From contig JACQBC010000023.1 in assembly GCA_016194635.1 (NCBI GenBank), positions 1 through 64,000 on the forward strand: a stretch of 64,000 nt of DNA, read 5' to 3'. This document shows positions 37,755 through 47,290 of the stretch, piece after piece (within the stretch, counting starts at the first letter, position 1; each line of letters begins with the position of its first letter). The translations under genes and the position numbers were made by a program. The notes below the pieces were generated by a model. It did no database searches, was not told the origin of the DNA, and saw nothing but the letters and a program-made list of their open reading frames with translations. The DNA comes from Gammaproteobacteria bacterium (GTDB lineage Bacteria > Pseudomonadota > Gammaproteobacteria > UBA6429 > Thiohalophilaceae).

Positions 37755-38292
37755 AAACCTTCCTCGTTATGCGAACAATGTCCCTACAGTTTAGTCTGGC
37801 AAATAGCGTAAAAGCAACTGGATCAATTACCTCTTTGTTCAGCCAAGGTACATACAATCATCGCGAATTTTACCGACTGCAACGCGCCAATAGCCGTTGT
37901 CTTAAAGAAACAGCAAGGGTATTGCACCGTAGCTCTGCTTTGGTCCGGCCCTACAATAGGAACACACTCCCCCACGGGCGTGCACACGCTGCCTGTTTCG
38001 TACAGACGTGCTAACAAACAATAACAGCCCCGTGCCTCCGCTGGCGACGGAGTGCTGCCCTGGGGTCGAGTATCGCTTTGGATTCAACCAATATGTCCTT
38101 ACAAAATTTCCATCCACTTAATTCACTGTCTATTCTCTCTGTCGGCATGCAATTTTATTATTGCGATGTTTACATAAACAAATTTAATCAACGAATTAGC
38201 TCGAATTAACCAAAATAAAATTATTCTGTGACATATACTCAAGGCGGATGACCGTCGACTAAATTTCACGTGTGAACCAAAGGAGGTTTTTA
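37755..38292. other. Intergenic region upstream of aldolase
   Basis: About 540 bases. The right half (38120-38230) is A+T-rich and probably carries the aldolase promoter. No gene is convincing. Confidence 0.5.
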
Positions 38293-39324
38293 ATGGACAT
38301 GAAATCATTGCAAGACACCGCACGGACCCTGCTGGCCCCTGGGCGTGGGATTCTAGCCATGGACGAAAGCATGCCTACCATCGGCAAACGCTTGCAGTCC
38401 GTGGGTGTGCAAAATACCGAAACCAACCGGATTGCCTATCGTAGTTTATTGCTCGGGACCCCGGGACTAGGCGAATACATTAGCGGCGCAATCCTGTATG
38501 ACGAAACCTTGCGGCAACAACTGGACGGGGTTTCGTTTGCGGAATTAGCCAAACGGCAAAAGATCATTCCCGGAATTAAAGTTGACGCCGGCGCCAAGGA
38601 ATTAGCCTTGCACGCGGGTGAGAAAGTTACCGAAGGCTTGGATGGTCTGCGCGAACGGCTGGAAGAATACCGGACCCTGGGCGCGCGTTTTTGCAAATGG
38701 CGCGCGGTCATCACCATCGGCGAACATCGCCCCAGCCGTGCCTGTCTCGAAGCCAATGCCCACGGCTTGGCGCGTTATGCGGCCTTGTGTCAAGAAGCGG
38801 GGTTAGTACCGATTGTCGAACCCGAGGTATTGCTCGATGGCGACCACAGCATTGAAACCTGTTATGCAGTGACGGTTGAAACCCAACGCTGCGTGTTTGA
38901 ACAATTGTATAAACAAGACGTTGCCTTCGAGGGCATGATCTTAAAACCCAGCATGGTGGTATCGGGTAAGACCTGTAGTCAACGCGCCGGTGTACAACAA
39001 GTGGCGGAACAAACCATTCGCTGTTTGCGCCAAGCCGTACCGGCAACCGTCCCGGGTATTGCATTTTTATCCGGCGGCCAAAGCGATGAAGAAGCCACCC
39101 AACACTTGAATGCAATGAATCTGTTGGCAAAAAAAATGGACTTGCCCTGGCGTTTGACCTTTTCCTACGCGCGCGCCCTGCAAAACTGCGCGATGAATAT
39201 TTGGAAAGGCGAGGCAACCAAAGTCGACGCGGCGCGTAAGGCCCTGTTACTCCGCGCCAAGTTAAATTCACTCGCCAGCCGAGGCGAATATAATCCCACC
39301 ATGGAACAACAGAAGGCCGCGTAA
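38293..39324 (+). CDS. Class I fructose-bisphosphate aldolase
   Basis: The product splits fructose 1,6-bisphosphate to two triose phosphates in the cytoplasm, in glycolysis and gluconeogenesis. It has 343 residues and is of the animal/plant-like class I type. Signatures are GRGILAMDES near the N-terminus and GMILKPSMVVSG, whose Lys (about 218) forms the Schiff base. IVEPEVLLDGDH and FLSGGQSDEEAT are also typical. AAAGGAGG precedes the ATG at 38293. It appears monocistronic. Confidence 0.95.
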   Translation: MDMKSLQDTARTLLAPGRGILAMDESMPTIGKRLQSVGVQNTETNRIAYRSLLLGTPGLGEYISGAILYDETLRQQLDGVSFAELAKRQKIIPGIKVDAGAKELALHAGEKVTEGLDGLRERLEEYRTLGARFCKWRAVITIGEHRPSRACLEANAHGLARYAALCQEAGLVPIVEPEVLLDGDHSIETCYAVTVETQRCVFEQLYKQDVAFEGMILKPSMVVSGKTCSQRAGVQQVAEQTIRCLRQAVPATVPGIAFLSGGQSDEEATQHLNAMNLLAKKMDLPWRLTFSYARALQNCAMNIWKGEATKVDAARKALLLRAKLNSLASRGEYNPTMEQQKAA

Positions 39325-39352
39325 TTACTCCATACGGCTATAACCACATGAA

Positions 39353-39375
39353 CCCTCTCCCCCACGGGGAGAGGG
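39353..39375. terminator. Stem-loop of the CCCTCTCCC/GGGAGAGGG type
   Basis: CCCTCTCCCC and GGGGAGAGGG pair exactly across 3 bases, 28 bases after the aldolase stop. Related stems lie at about 52.6 and 56.0 kb, so this may be a dispersed repeat that also ends transcription. Confidence 0.6.
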
Positions 39376-39400
39376 CAAGCTGAGAGCAATAACCCAGTCA

Positions 39401-39532
39401 CTACTTCTGTGGTGCTTGTGGCGCACCGAATTCATACTGCTGGGCTTGTCCCTGCTTATGCACCACAGCGGTAAGGGCGGCATCGATAGTATTCACCACC
39501 CTGGCGCGTTTACCGATGCCGCTCAGTCGCAT
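39401..39532 (-). CDS. Possible 43-residue ORF or gene remnant
   Basis: An open frame beginning MRLSGIGKRARVVNTIDAAL reads like real protein sequence and ends with QAPQK. There is no ribosome site. The frame stays open upstream without a good start, so it may be the tail of a lost gene. It lies next to a kinase remnant on the other strand. Confidence 0.35.
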   Translation of the reverse strand: MRLSGIGKRARVVNTIDAALTAVVHKQGQAQQYEFGAPQAPQK

Positions 39533-39540
39533 CGAGCTGA

Positions 39541-39768
39541 TCTTCACTATCAATAGTTTACCCGCACGGCCCCGGCGTGCCCACTGACCAGCTCCGCAAA
39601 ATCTTCCGGCTGTTTTACCGCTCTGAAAATGAACTGACGCGTGAAACCGTCGGCACCGGTATCGGCCTGGCCCTGGTTAAACAATTGGTACTGGCCCTGC
39701 ACGGCCAGATCGATGTCGTCAACCAACAGCCAGGGGCGGAATTTCGGGTGGTATTTCCTCTGCTATAA
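39541..39768 (+). pseudogene. Remnant of a sensor histidine kinase (C-terminal ATPase end)
   Basis: The last 70 or so codons of a histidine kinase ATPase domain survive: HGPGVPTDQLRKIFRLFYR (G1 and F boxes), GTGIGLALVKQL (G2 box) and a normal C-terminal end. The N box, the dimerisation helix and all upstream domains are absent, and an in-frame stop precedes the fragment. It is therefore a 5'-deleted pseudogene, of the EnvZ/QseC-like class by the ENELTRETVGTG phrase. It may be the former partner of an orphan regulator. Confidence 0.82.
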
Positions 39769-39812
39769 AGACACCCCACCGCTCCACGGCCAGCGGTTGT
39801 TTGGCTACGTAA

Positions 39813-40208
39813 TTATCGAAATGGATTCTTTATGGTTAACCCATATAGTTCCATACCTGTTTGTATATCTTCCGACAAGATAAGCGTTACGCCCGCCAAC
39901 ACTGCCGCCGCACAGATCAACGCGTCATAGAACGAAAGTTGGTAGCGCTTAGTCATGTCAATCGCTGTTGCATGTGTTTGCAGTGTGATGGGCACCACAT
40001 CACAAGCGGCTTTGACGGCAACGAGGATATCATCGATCTCTTCCCATGGCATCTTCAGCTTGCGCAAACACACGGATACGATTTCGTTCAACACTTGGAC
40101 ACTGATGATACCGCGCTCACTCAGTAGCGCTTCAGCACGATCGGCCTTAGTAGAATCCGCTGAGAGTAAATACAAAATGACATTGCTATCGATGAACGGC
40201 CTATTCAC
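39813..40208 (-). CDS. vapC: VapC-type PIN-domain toxin
   Basis: This is a predicted ribonuclease toxin of 131 residues. PIN-domain acidic residues are visible: Asp7 (FIDSNVILYLL), Glu in VLNEIVSV, and Asp in LSFYDALICAAA, with the last acid near ILSEDIQTG. It would cleave RNA, usually tRNA, when the antitoxin is lost. Its start overlaps the antitoxin stop by 4 bases, so translation is coupled. Confidence 0.92.
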   Translation of the reverse strand: MNRPFIDSNVILYLLSADSTKADRAEALLSERGIISVQVLNEIVSVCLRKLKMPWEEIDDILVAVKAACDVVPITLQTHATAIDMTKRYQLSFYDALICAAAVLAGVTLILSEDIQTGMELYGLTIKNPFR

Positions 40209-40447
40209 TCCTGCTGGTCCGATTCATTAGCCTCGAGACGATCAAAATGAAAATTGGCAGGCAGACGACCGCGAAACTGACGCAACCGTGCCAGCAGTAC
40301 TTTAATTTCTGGCTTCTTGGACACTTCAAAGCTACGTACACCTACCACGTGCAGGTCGATTTCTTCACCTTCCTTAAGATTCAGCGCCTCGACGACCGCG
40401 GCAGGCAGGCGAACCGCCAACGAGTTACCCCATTTTGAGACTTGCAC
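40205..40447 (-). CDS. vapB: AbrB/SpoVT-type antitoxin
   Basis: This is an 80-residue DNA-binding antitoxin. The swapped-hairpin AbrB domain is at the N-terminus (VSKWGNSLAVRLPAAVVEAL, then LKEGEEIDL). The C-terminal half would wrap the VapC toxin. It starts with GTG after AGAGGTAGG. The palindrome 16 bases upstream is the expected autoregulatory operator. Confidence 0.92.
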   Translation of the reverse strand: MQVSKWGNSLAVRLPAAVVEALNLKEGEEIDLHVVGVRSFEVSKKPEIKVLLARLRQFRGRLPANFHFDRLEANESDQQE

Positions 40448-40462
40448 CGGTCCTACCTCTTA

Positions 40463-40487
40463 GATATACATTAGCATAATGTATATC
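40463..40487. promoter_or_regulatory. vapBC operator palindrome
   Basis: GATATACATTA-GCA-TAATGTATATC is a perfect 11-base inverted repeat with a 3-base centre, in the vapB promoter region. AbrB-type VapB proteins bind such A+T-rich palindromes. Confidence 0.8.
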
Positions 40488-40594
40488 CTAGTGGTTGTAG
40501 CGTCAAGTCTAACGGGGGCTTACGCCTAAATCGGTTCCAATTCCGTCAACCCTGGCAGGCCCACCAACCCGACCGTGGAGAGTCTGTTTTTCTC

Positions 40595-43500
40595 TTATGG
40601 ATCGTATCCTAAATTCGGTGCCAGCCATTTCTCGGTGTCCACGAGGCTCATGCCTTTACGCTTGGCGTAGTCCTCGACTTGATCTTTGCTAATCTTACCT
40701 ACCGCGAAGTATTTTGCTTCTGGATGCGAGAAGTACCAACCGCTGACCGATGCGGCTGGGTACATGGCATAACTTTCGGTCAGGGTGCAGGCGCAATTGT
40801 TTTCCGCATTGAGCAATTTCCACAACGCGGGTTTTTCGGTGTGGTCCGGACAAGCGGGATAACCCGGCGCGGGACGGATGCCAGGGTAGTCTTCGCGGAT
40901 CAATGTCTGGTTATCGAAATGTTGGTTCTTATAAGCGCTGTCGGGCGACCACTCTCCCGCCTCATAACCCCAGGCCACGTGCCGCACATAGGCGTGCATC
41001 TGTTCAGCAAAGGCCTCGGCGAACCGATCGGCGAGCGCCTTGACCATGATCGCGCGATAATCATCCAGCGCGCTTTCAAATTCCTTGGCCTTGGCCTCCG
41101 CGCCGTGAAGGGTCACCACAAAACCACCCAGATAATCTTTTTTACCTGAATCCTTGGGGGCAATGAAATCGGTTAAACAGCGATGGGGTTTGTTGTCAGG
41201 CTTTTGCAGCTGCTGACGGAGGTGATGCAAAATCATCAGCGGCCGTTTATTGTTGGCATCACGCACTTCGATATCGTCGTATTTGAGGCTGTTGGCGGGG
41301 AACAATCCAATCACCGCCCGCGCGGTTAGCCATTTACCAGTAATGATGTCCTGCAGCATGGCGTGCGCGTTGTCGAACAACTCGCGGGCTTCTTTACCCT
41401 TGGCGGGATCGGTGAAGATCTTGGGATAACTGCCCTTGAGTTCCCAGGTGTGAAAAAACGGCGTCCAATCGATATAGGGGATTAAAAACGCCAGCGGCAT
41501 GTCGTCAAACACTTGAATCCCCAATTGTCTGGGCACCGGCGGGGTATAATTTTTCCAGTCGATTTGGATTTTATTGCTGCGCGCCTGTTGCAGGGTCAAC
41601 CACTGTTCATTGCTGCGACGATTGGCGTAATGCTCGCGCACCATCACGTATTCATTGCGCGTGCGGGAAATAAATTCGTCGCGGGTTGAATCCCCCAGCA
41701 GGCTTTGCGCTACGCCTACGGCACGGGAGGCGTCTTTCACCCACACGGTGAGGTTGTTTTTATAGGCCGGTTCGATCTTCACCGCGGTATGCGCCTTGGA
41801 GGTGGTGGCCCCGCCAATCAACAACGGCACCTGGTAATCCAGCCGTTGCATTTCTTTGGCGAAATGTACCATTTCATCCAGCGAGGGGGTGATCAACCCC
41901 GATAAGCCGATCATGTCGGCGTTTTCATGTTTGGCCGCCTCAAGAATTTTACTGGCGGGCACCATTACGCCCAGATCCACCACGCTAAAATTATTGCACT
42001 GTAACACCACGCCGACGATGTTCTTACCGATGTCGTGCACGTCACCCTTTACCGTCGCCATGATGATCTTGCCCGCGGATCTGGCCCCGCCACTTTTCTC
42101 GGCTTCGATATAGGGGATCAAATGCGCCACCGCGCGCTTCATCACCCGCGCGCTCTTGACCACTTGCGGCAAAAACATCTTGCCTTCACCAAATAAATCA
42201 CCGACCACGCTCATACCGTCCATCAGCGGCCCTTCAATCACGTGTAACGGCCGGGGAAATTGTTGCCGCGCCTCTTCGGTATCTTCGATCACAAAGGTAT
42301 CGATGCCCTTCACCAAGGCGTGTTCCAAGCGCTTGGCCACCGGCAAGCCGCGCCAGGCGGCATCTTCTTTTTGCTCGACCACCGCGCCCGTGCCTTTGTA
42401 TTTATCCGCGATCGCCAGTAACCGTTCGGTGGCATCGGCGCGGCGATTGAGGATCACGTCTTCGACGTGGTCGCGCAACTCCGCCGGCAATTGGTCGTAG
42501 ACCGCCAACTGCCCGGCGTTAACAATGCCCATGTCCATGCCCGCCCGCACCGCGTGGTATAAAAACACCGCGTGGATCGCCTCGCGCACCGGATCGTTGC
42601 CGCGAAAACTAAACGAGACATTGGAAACACCGCCGCTGATCAGCGCGTGTGGCAACTGCTGTTTGATCCAACGGGTGGCCTCAATAAAATCCACGCCGTA
42701 ATTATTGTGCTCTTCGATGCCGGTGGCGACCGCAAAGATATTCGGATCAAAGATAATATCCTCGGGTGGGAAGCCGATCTGCTCGGTTAAGAGCTTGTAG
42801 GCGTGCGCGCAAATGCGTTGTTTGCGTTGCAGCGTGTCGGCCTGGCCGGTTTCATCAAACGCCATCACCACAATAGCGGCGCCGTAACGACGGCATAAAC
42901 GCGCCTGTTCGAGAAACTTGGCCTCGTCCTCCTTCATCGAGATCGAATTAACAATGCCCTTGCCTTGAATACATTTTAATCCGGCCTCGATAATGTTCCA
43001 TTTACTCGAGTCGATCATCACCGGCACCCGCGAGATGTCGGGCTCGGAGGCGATCAGATTGAGAAACGTCACCATCGCCTGCTCACCGTCGAGCATGCCT
43101 TCGTCCATGTTGATGTCGATGATCTGCGCGCCGTTTTCGACCTGCTGGCGCGCGATGGTTAAGGCCTCGTTATAGTTATTGTCCAGCACCAAGCGTTTGA
43201 ATTTCGCCGAACCGGTGACGTTGGTGCGCTCCCCCACGTTGACAAATAACGAATCGTCGCGGATATTCATCGGCTCCAAGCCCGATAAGCGCGTGGTGTA
43301 ATCACGCGGCTTGGGTTGGCGCGGTTCACAGGCGGCTACCGCCTCGGCGATGGCTTGAATATGCGCCGGTGTGGTGCCGCAACAACCGCCGACAATATTC
43401 AAATAGCCGTTGCGTGCCCAATCACCCAGTTCCGTCGCCATCATCCGCGGGCTTTCATCGTAACCACCAAAGGCATTGGGTAGGCCCGCGTTGGGATGCA

Positions 43501-44293
43501 CATTGATCCTGCAATCGGCGAACGAGGCGATCTCTTCAATGTATTGACGCAACTCCTTGGCCCCGAGCGCGCAATTAAAGCCAAAACTCACCGGTTCGAT
43601 ATGCCGCAGCGCATTATAAAACGCCTCGGCGGTCTGCCCCGATAGCGTCCGGCCCGACGCATCGGTGATCGTGCCGGAGATCATCACCGGCCATTTACGC
43701 TGTTGATCGGCAAAATACTGCTCGATGGCGAACACCGCGGCCTTGGCGTTTAAGGTATCGAAAACAGTCTCAACCAAAATAATATCCGCGCCGCCGGCAA
43801 GCAACGCCTCGGTCGCCTGGTAATAGGTTTTGGTGAGTTCATCAAAACTCACATTGCGAAAGCCGGGGTTGTTGACGTCCGGAGATAAACTCGCGGTGCG
43901 GTTGGTCGGGCCTAATACGCCGGCGACAAAGCGCGGCTTGCTGTCGCTATTCTGCGCGTCGCAACAGGCGCGGGCGATCTTGGCGGCCTGGTAGTTGATT
44001 TCGTATACCAATTCCTGCATCGCGTAATCCGCCATCGAGATCGCATTGGCGTTGAAGGTATTGGTCTCGAGGATATCCGCCCCGGCCTGTAAATAGGCGC
44101 TGTGGATTTCGGCGATGATCTGCGGTTGGGTCAGGGTTAGCAGATCGTTGTTGCCTTTTAGATCCCGCCCCCAGTTGTCAAAACGAGTACCACGATAGGC
44201 CTTTTCGTCCAGATTATACGACTGGATCATCGTGCCCATCGCGCCATCGAGGATCAAAATGCGTTGTTGCAGGAGTTGTTCAAAACTAGGCAT
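40595..44293 (-). CDS. metH: Cobalamin-dependent methionine synthase
   Basis: The product transfers a methyl group from methyltetrahydrofolate to homocysteine through bound cobalamin. It has 1232 residues, as in E. coli. The homocysteine domain has the zinc Cys residues ([10 protein letters not shown] and [11 protein letters not shown]). The folate-binding barrel ([20 protein letters not shown]) is followed by the cobalamin domain with [13 protein letters not shown], whose His is the lower cobalt ligand. The C-terminal reactivation domain binds S-adenosylmethionine ([12 protein letters not shown]). All four modules are complete. No cobalamin riboswitch is evident in the 68-base spacer upstream. 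Confidence 0.98.
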   Translation of the reverse strand: MPSFEQLLQQRILILDGAMGTMIQSYNLDEKAYRGTRFDNWGRDLKGNNDLLTLTQPQIIAEIHSAYLQAGADILETNTFNANAISMADYAMQELVYEINYQAAKIARACCDAQNSDSKPRFVAGVLGPTNRTASLSPDVNNPGFRNVSFDELTKTYYQATEALLAGGADIILVETVFDTLNAKAAVFAIEQYFADQQRKWPVMISGTITDASGRTLSGQTAEAFYNALRHIEPVSFGFNCALGAKELRQYIEEIASFADCRINVHPNAGLPNAFGGYDESPRMMATELGDWARNGYLNIVGGCCGTTPAHIQAIAEAVAACEPRQPKPRDYTTRLSGLEPMNIRDDSLFVNVGERTNVTGSAKFKRLVLDNNYNEALTIARQQVENGAQIIDINMDEGMLDGEQAMVTFLNLIASEPDISRVPVMIDSSKWNIIEAGLKCIQGKGIVNSISMKEDEAKFLEQARLCRRYGAAIVVMAFDETGQADTLQRKQRICAHAYKLLTEQIGFPPEDIIFDPNIFAVATGIEEHNNYGVDFIEATRWIKQQLPHALISGGVSNVSFSFRGNDPVREAIHAVFLYHAVRAGMDMGIVNAGQLAVYDQLPAELRDHVEDVILNRRADATERLLAIADKYKGTGAVVEQKEDAAWRGLPVAKRLEHALVKGIDTFVIEDTEEARQQFPRPLHVIEGPLMDGMSVVGDLFGEGKMFLPQVVKSARVMKRAVAHLIPYIEAEKSGGARSAGKIIMATVKGDVHDIGKNIVGVVLQCNNFSVVDLGVMVPASKILEAAKHENADMIGLSGLITPSLDEMVHFAKEMQRLDYQVPLLIGGATTSKAHTAVKIEPAYKNNLTVWVKDASRAVGVAQSLLGDSTRDEFISRTRNEYVMVREHYANRRSNEQWLTLQQARSNKIQIDWKNYTPPVPRQLGIQVFDDMPLAFLIPYIDWTPFFHTWELKGSYPKIFTDPAKGKEARELFDNAHAMLQDIITGKWLTARAVIGLFPANSLKYDDIEVRDANNKRPLMILHHLRQQLQKPDNKPHRCLTDFIAPKDSGKKDYLGGFVVTLHGAEAKAKEFESALDDYRAIMVKALADRFAEAFAEQMHAYVRHVAWGYEAGEWSPDSAYKNQHFDNQTLIREDYPGIRPAPGYPACPDHTEKPALWKLLNAENNCACTLTESYAMYPAASVSGWYFSHPEAKYFAVGKISKDQVEDYAKRKGMSLVDTEKWLAPNLGYDP

Positions 44294-44361
44294 GGGTTAA
44301 CCGTGGGTAAACAAGACTCAAGATTGGAATCTTAACATTTTCCGTGTTGGGTCGTGTAATG

Positions 44362-45204
44362 TTATGGCTGGCTGGACGGCGGGGGCTCGCGTAATTGGTC
44401 CAATTGTTCACTGGTGTGTTCGAGCATTTCTTGCAGCTTGGCGTGGCGTTCGAGAAAATCCAGGTAATTGCTGGAATTCTCCAACACCTGCTCGATCAAC
44501 GGGCCATTGCTGACGAATTCACGCAGTAATTTCTCGACCTGCGCGGCAATGGGCTTGATTCGCTGCGGTTGACGGGTTTTCGTCAATCTGTCGCGTAGAT
44601 CACCCAGGTAACGCTTCATCAACAACACATCACGGGTCAACCGATCCAGGATCAACGGGGTATTGGAAGGTTGCTCGGAGAGTTGCGCTAAGGTGTATTG
44701 CATGCGCTCGTTAACATACAGCATACCGGTGCCTTGGTAGATCATATCACCGGGCAGTTTGGCTTGCACCAGGGCGGCGGCGAGCTTATCGATGCCATCG
44801 GTTAACACCGCCAGCTGGGTACTGAGGGTCGCCCGTTGTTGCAGAAAAGTTTGATACATCGTCTCGCGCAGTTTTAATTCTTGCGCATGCCGGCTGACGC
44901 CTTGCCAATATTGCAGTAATTGATCCTGCTGTGGCTGGCGTAATGGATCAGGGTTGCGAATCAGCTTGCTAAGATGTTCGCTGATTTCATTGGCGTCGGC
45001 GACGATCTCGCTCAAATCCGAGCCATCCTTCCCCGGTAAAACCTGGGTTTCCAGACGCAACTCATAAACCTGCTGACTGACTTCAAACACCTGTAACTGA
45101 AATTGTTGCTCGGTATTACTATTAAATAACCTGGAAATATCGCAGCCGCTGAGCAATACGCCGCTGACTGTCCATACCAAGGTAAAACGCAATAAGACGT
45201 GCAT
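44362..45204 (-). CDS. Helical lipoprotein of unknown function
   Basis: This is a 280-residue lipoprotein with the lipobox LLSGC (Cys21). The mature part is almost all helix and rich in Gln and Leu, with coiled-coil-like stretches (QQVYELRLETQVL, AQVEKLLREFVSN, HAKLQEMLEHTSEQLDQL). It resembles the periplasmic four-helix modules of type IV pilus chemoreceptors (PilJ-type) only loosely. It ends PPPSSQP. It lies upstream of metH on the same strand, 68 bases away, and may be co-transcribed. Confidence 0.75.
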   Translation of the reverse strand: MHVLLRFTLVWTVSGVLLSGCDISRLFNSNTEQQFQLQVFEVSQQVYELRLETQVLPGKDGSDLSEIVADANEISEHLSKLIRNPDPLRQPQQDQLLQYWQGVSRHAQELKLRETMYQTFLQQRATLSTQLAVLTDGIDKLAAALVQAKLPGDMIYQGTGMLYVNERMQYTLAQLSEQPSNTPLILDRLTRDVLLMKRYLGDLRDRLTKTRQPQRIKPIAAQVEKLLREFVSNGPLIEQVLENSSNYLDFLERHAKLQEMLEHTSEQLDQLREPPPSSQP

Positions 45205-45493
45205 GCATCATCCTGACTATACCGGTGAGCAATGATACACCAGCCGCACCCCTACTCCACATCCAAAGGCATGCACTTTTATTCAGGTGTTGTTGATGTC
45301 AGCTCCGCTGTTAGCAAGGCGCGGTTCACACCCATAACTACACTACGGGTACCCAGGGGCAATCCTTGCCCGCAACTTCCCAAACGGTATCGTCTATCCG
45401 GAGCTTGCCCAAGCCGTTGCTGATCGGCCCCTCCAAGCTAAATACCCTTCACGAGATACCGTGCTCTGCGCTGGGGGTGGGCTGATCTCGGGA

Positions 45494-45736
45494 CTAATCC
45501 CGATGGCGTTTCTGATAGAGCCGCCACAGGGCAGTGGTGACGATTGCAAAAATTCCAAACAGTAGAAACTGGTAATTCCATGCCGTGTCCGGGCTTAACC
45601 AGGTCAATACCGCCACCGCCGCCGCGGAAATCCCCAACCACAAAAAATACATGCCCGAAGCAAACACCTCGATGATCAATAAAATCCCGCTGATAATCCA
45701 CCAGTACCACTGTGGCATAAGCCCCTCGAACTTCAT
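45494..45736 (-). CDS. Short NfeD-like membrane protein lacking the OB-fold
   Basis: This is an 80-residue protein. The hydrophobic start (WYWWIISGILLIIEVFASGMYFLWLGISAA) matches the membrane half of NfeD-family proteins, which work with SPFH/stomatin-like partners. A full NfeD has about 60 further residues forming an OB-fold; here the frame stops after YQKRHRD. No frame downstream restores that domain. It may be a natural short form or a truncated gene. No SPFH gene is adjacent. A second ATG six codons later could also be the start. Confidence 0.75.
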   Translation of the reverse strand: MKFEGLMPQWYWWIISGILLIIEVFASGMYFLWLGISAAAVAVLTWLSPDTAWNYQFLLFGIFAIVTTALWRLYQKRHRD

Positions 45737-45894
45737 ATTCGGTTAAGACGGGATAATACATCACTGCTACCACAAGTACGTGCGGATTCATGACGAACTT
45801 GTGTATCTAGACCACAACGGTCCGGATCATCTCCCTCTCCGACGCGCCTGCTTCTTGTTTTCTATTATCCAAACCTCCCTGCTACTATACGCAG

Positions 45895-46638
45895 ATGCTG
45901 CCTTTAGCACCGATTCGTCCCAGCAAAGCCTTGTTGCGCGCTACCGGGCGCGCGATTGTCAAACACGCCATGATCCGCGCGGGGGATCGTGTGCTGCTGG
46001 GGGTTTCCGGCGGGAAGGATTCCTTGTCACTGTTGCAAGTCTTGCTGCACTTGCAACGCCATGCGCCGATTAAATTTGAAGTCGGCGCGATCAGTGTGGA
46101 CCCCATGGTAGAGGGCTTTGAACCTGGGCGCTTGCAACCCCATATGCAGACTTGGAATGTGCCGTGGTTTTTAGAACGCCAACCGATTGCCGAGCGGGCT
46201 CAACGGCATATGGGGAATGACTCGTTTTGTGCGTTTTGTTCGCGGATGAAACGCGGCATCATGTATGCCACGGCACGGCGCGAGGGGTATAACGTGGTGG
46301 CCTTGGCCCAACACCTGGACGACCTCGCCGAGAGTTTTCTACTGTCGGCGTTTTACGGTGGGCAGTTACGGACCATGAAGGCCCACTATACCAACCGCGA
46401 CGGCGATCTCCGGATCATCCGTCCCTTTATCTACGTGCGCGAACGGCAGACCCGCGATTTTGCCGCCCAAGCCGGGCTGCCGGTGGTTCCTGACTCCTGT
46501 CCGGCCTGTTTTGCGCACCCGGCCCAACGACAACATTTAAAATCGCTGTTGGCGGGAGAAGAAGCCCGGAATAACCGGCTTTTTGACAGTATTTTGCGGG
46601 CTATCGGCCCACTTATGTCGGTAAAAACGGCAGATTGA
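45895..46638 (+). CDS. ttcA: tRNA 2-thiolation enzyme, TtcA family
   Basis: This is a PP-loop ATPase of 247 residues predicted to place sulfur on cytidine-32 of tRNA in the cytoplasm. The ATP motif LGVSGGKDSLSLL lies at about 35-47. Fe-S cluster Cys residues appear as CAFCSRMKRG and CPACF. The order matches TtcA, though it is somewhat shorter than E. coli TtcA, so related TtcA-like enzymes are an alternative. Its need for a sulfur donor fits the rhodanese-rich setting, but no direct link is shown. Confidence 0.88.
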   Translation: MLPLAPIRPSKALLRATGRAIVKHAMIRAGDRVLLGVSGGKDSLSLLQVLLHLQRHAPIKFEVGAISVDPMVEGFEPGRLQPHMQTWNVPWFLERQPIAERAQRHMGNDSFCAFCSRMKRGIMYATARREGYNVVALAQHLDDLAESFLLSAFYGGQLRTMKAHYTNRDGDLRIIRPFIYVRERQTRDFAAQAGLPVVPDSCPACFAHPAQRQHLKSLLAGEEARNNRLFDSILRAIGPLMSVKTAD

Positions 46639-46911
46639 AGATTTAAAACCAAGTTTAAGTACATCCCAATGGAAACTGTCCTACTTTAAGCCAAAATAAA
46701 ATTTATTATTGCATTTATGGGCTGAAATACTATAAATATCCGTTTATATTGCGATTTTATATCATAAAAATCCACTTATTACCCATTATAGGCTCTCGAG
46801 TGGGCTTTAATCGATTTCCACCCCGCGGATCACACTCAACCTCCCCACAGGGGCGCCGATGACTGGATCGTAAGCGTTTGACAATCTGTGTTCGAGTCAG
46901 GAGATTGCAAT
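46639..46911. other. A+T-rich spacer
   Basis: Between ttcA and the 58-residue gene; 46640-46790 is strikingly A+T-rich. No gene or clear hairpin is seen. Confidence 0.5.
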
Positions 46912-47088
46912 ATGGCCAGTGAACTACGCGTAGTGCACACCCCCCAGGGTTGGTTTGTTGAAACCCCGGTGGGCAACATCGGCCCCATAGACAGCCAGCA
47001 AGAGGCCGATCAATATGTCGCCCTGATGCACACGGCCAGCATTGCCCGCGCCGAGATGGCCTGCACCGATTGGGAATGTTTTACCTGA
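46912..47088 (+). CDS. Unknown 58-residue protein
   Basis: This is a small soluble protein with a good ribosome site (AGGAG 9 bases before the ATG at 46912). The N-terminal half is beta-like (LRVVHTPQGWFVETPVGNIG), then a helix (SQQEADQYVALMHTA), then a tail with two Cys (MACTDWECFT). The tail could bind a metal or cofactor. The family is not recognised. Confidence 0.7.
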   Translation: MASELRVVHTPQGWFVETPVGNIGPIDSQQEADQYVALMHTASIARAEMACTDWECFT

Positions 47089-47167
47089 ATCTGAAATCCC
47101 CTCTGGATAAAACTGGCATAAAAACTGCTGTGCATTTACCAGTGAACGCTAAAGGGAGCAAACCGCA

Positions 47168-47290
47168 ATGTTCGGGAGTTTATTTATGAAACTGGTACTG
47201 GTGTTTTTATTGTTCGTGGGCTTGCCGATTTTAATGCTGCGTTATCTGGTGCACAAAACCATCAAGGTTGTGTACCGACCCCACCGTTAA
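47168..47290 (+). CDS. 40-residue single-helix membrane miniprotein
   Basis: The ATG at 47168 follows AGGGAG (RBS). The peptide begins MFGSLFMKLVLVFLLF, continues hydrophobic to about residue 25, and ends in the basic tail YRPHR. Its stop TAA overlaps the stop of the opposite-strand kinase gene in the shared TTAA. It is probably co-transcribed with the 58-residue gene 79 bases upstream. Function unknown. Confidence 0.65.
   Translation: MFGSLFMKLVLVFLLFVGLPILMLRYLVHKTIKVVYRPHR

Noticed and set aside
45438-45791. 117-codon minus-strand frame over NfeD
   Set aside because: It overlaps the NfeD frame, which shows clear family sequence; composition is not protein-like.
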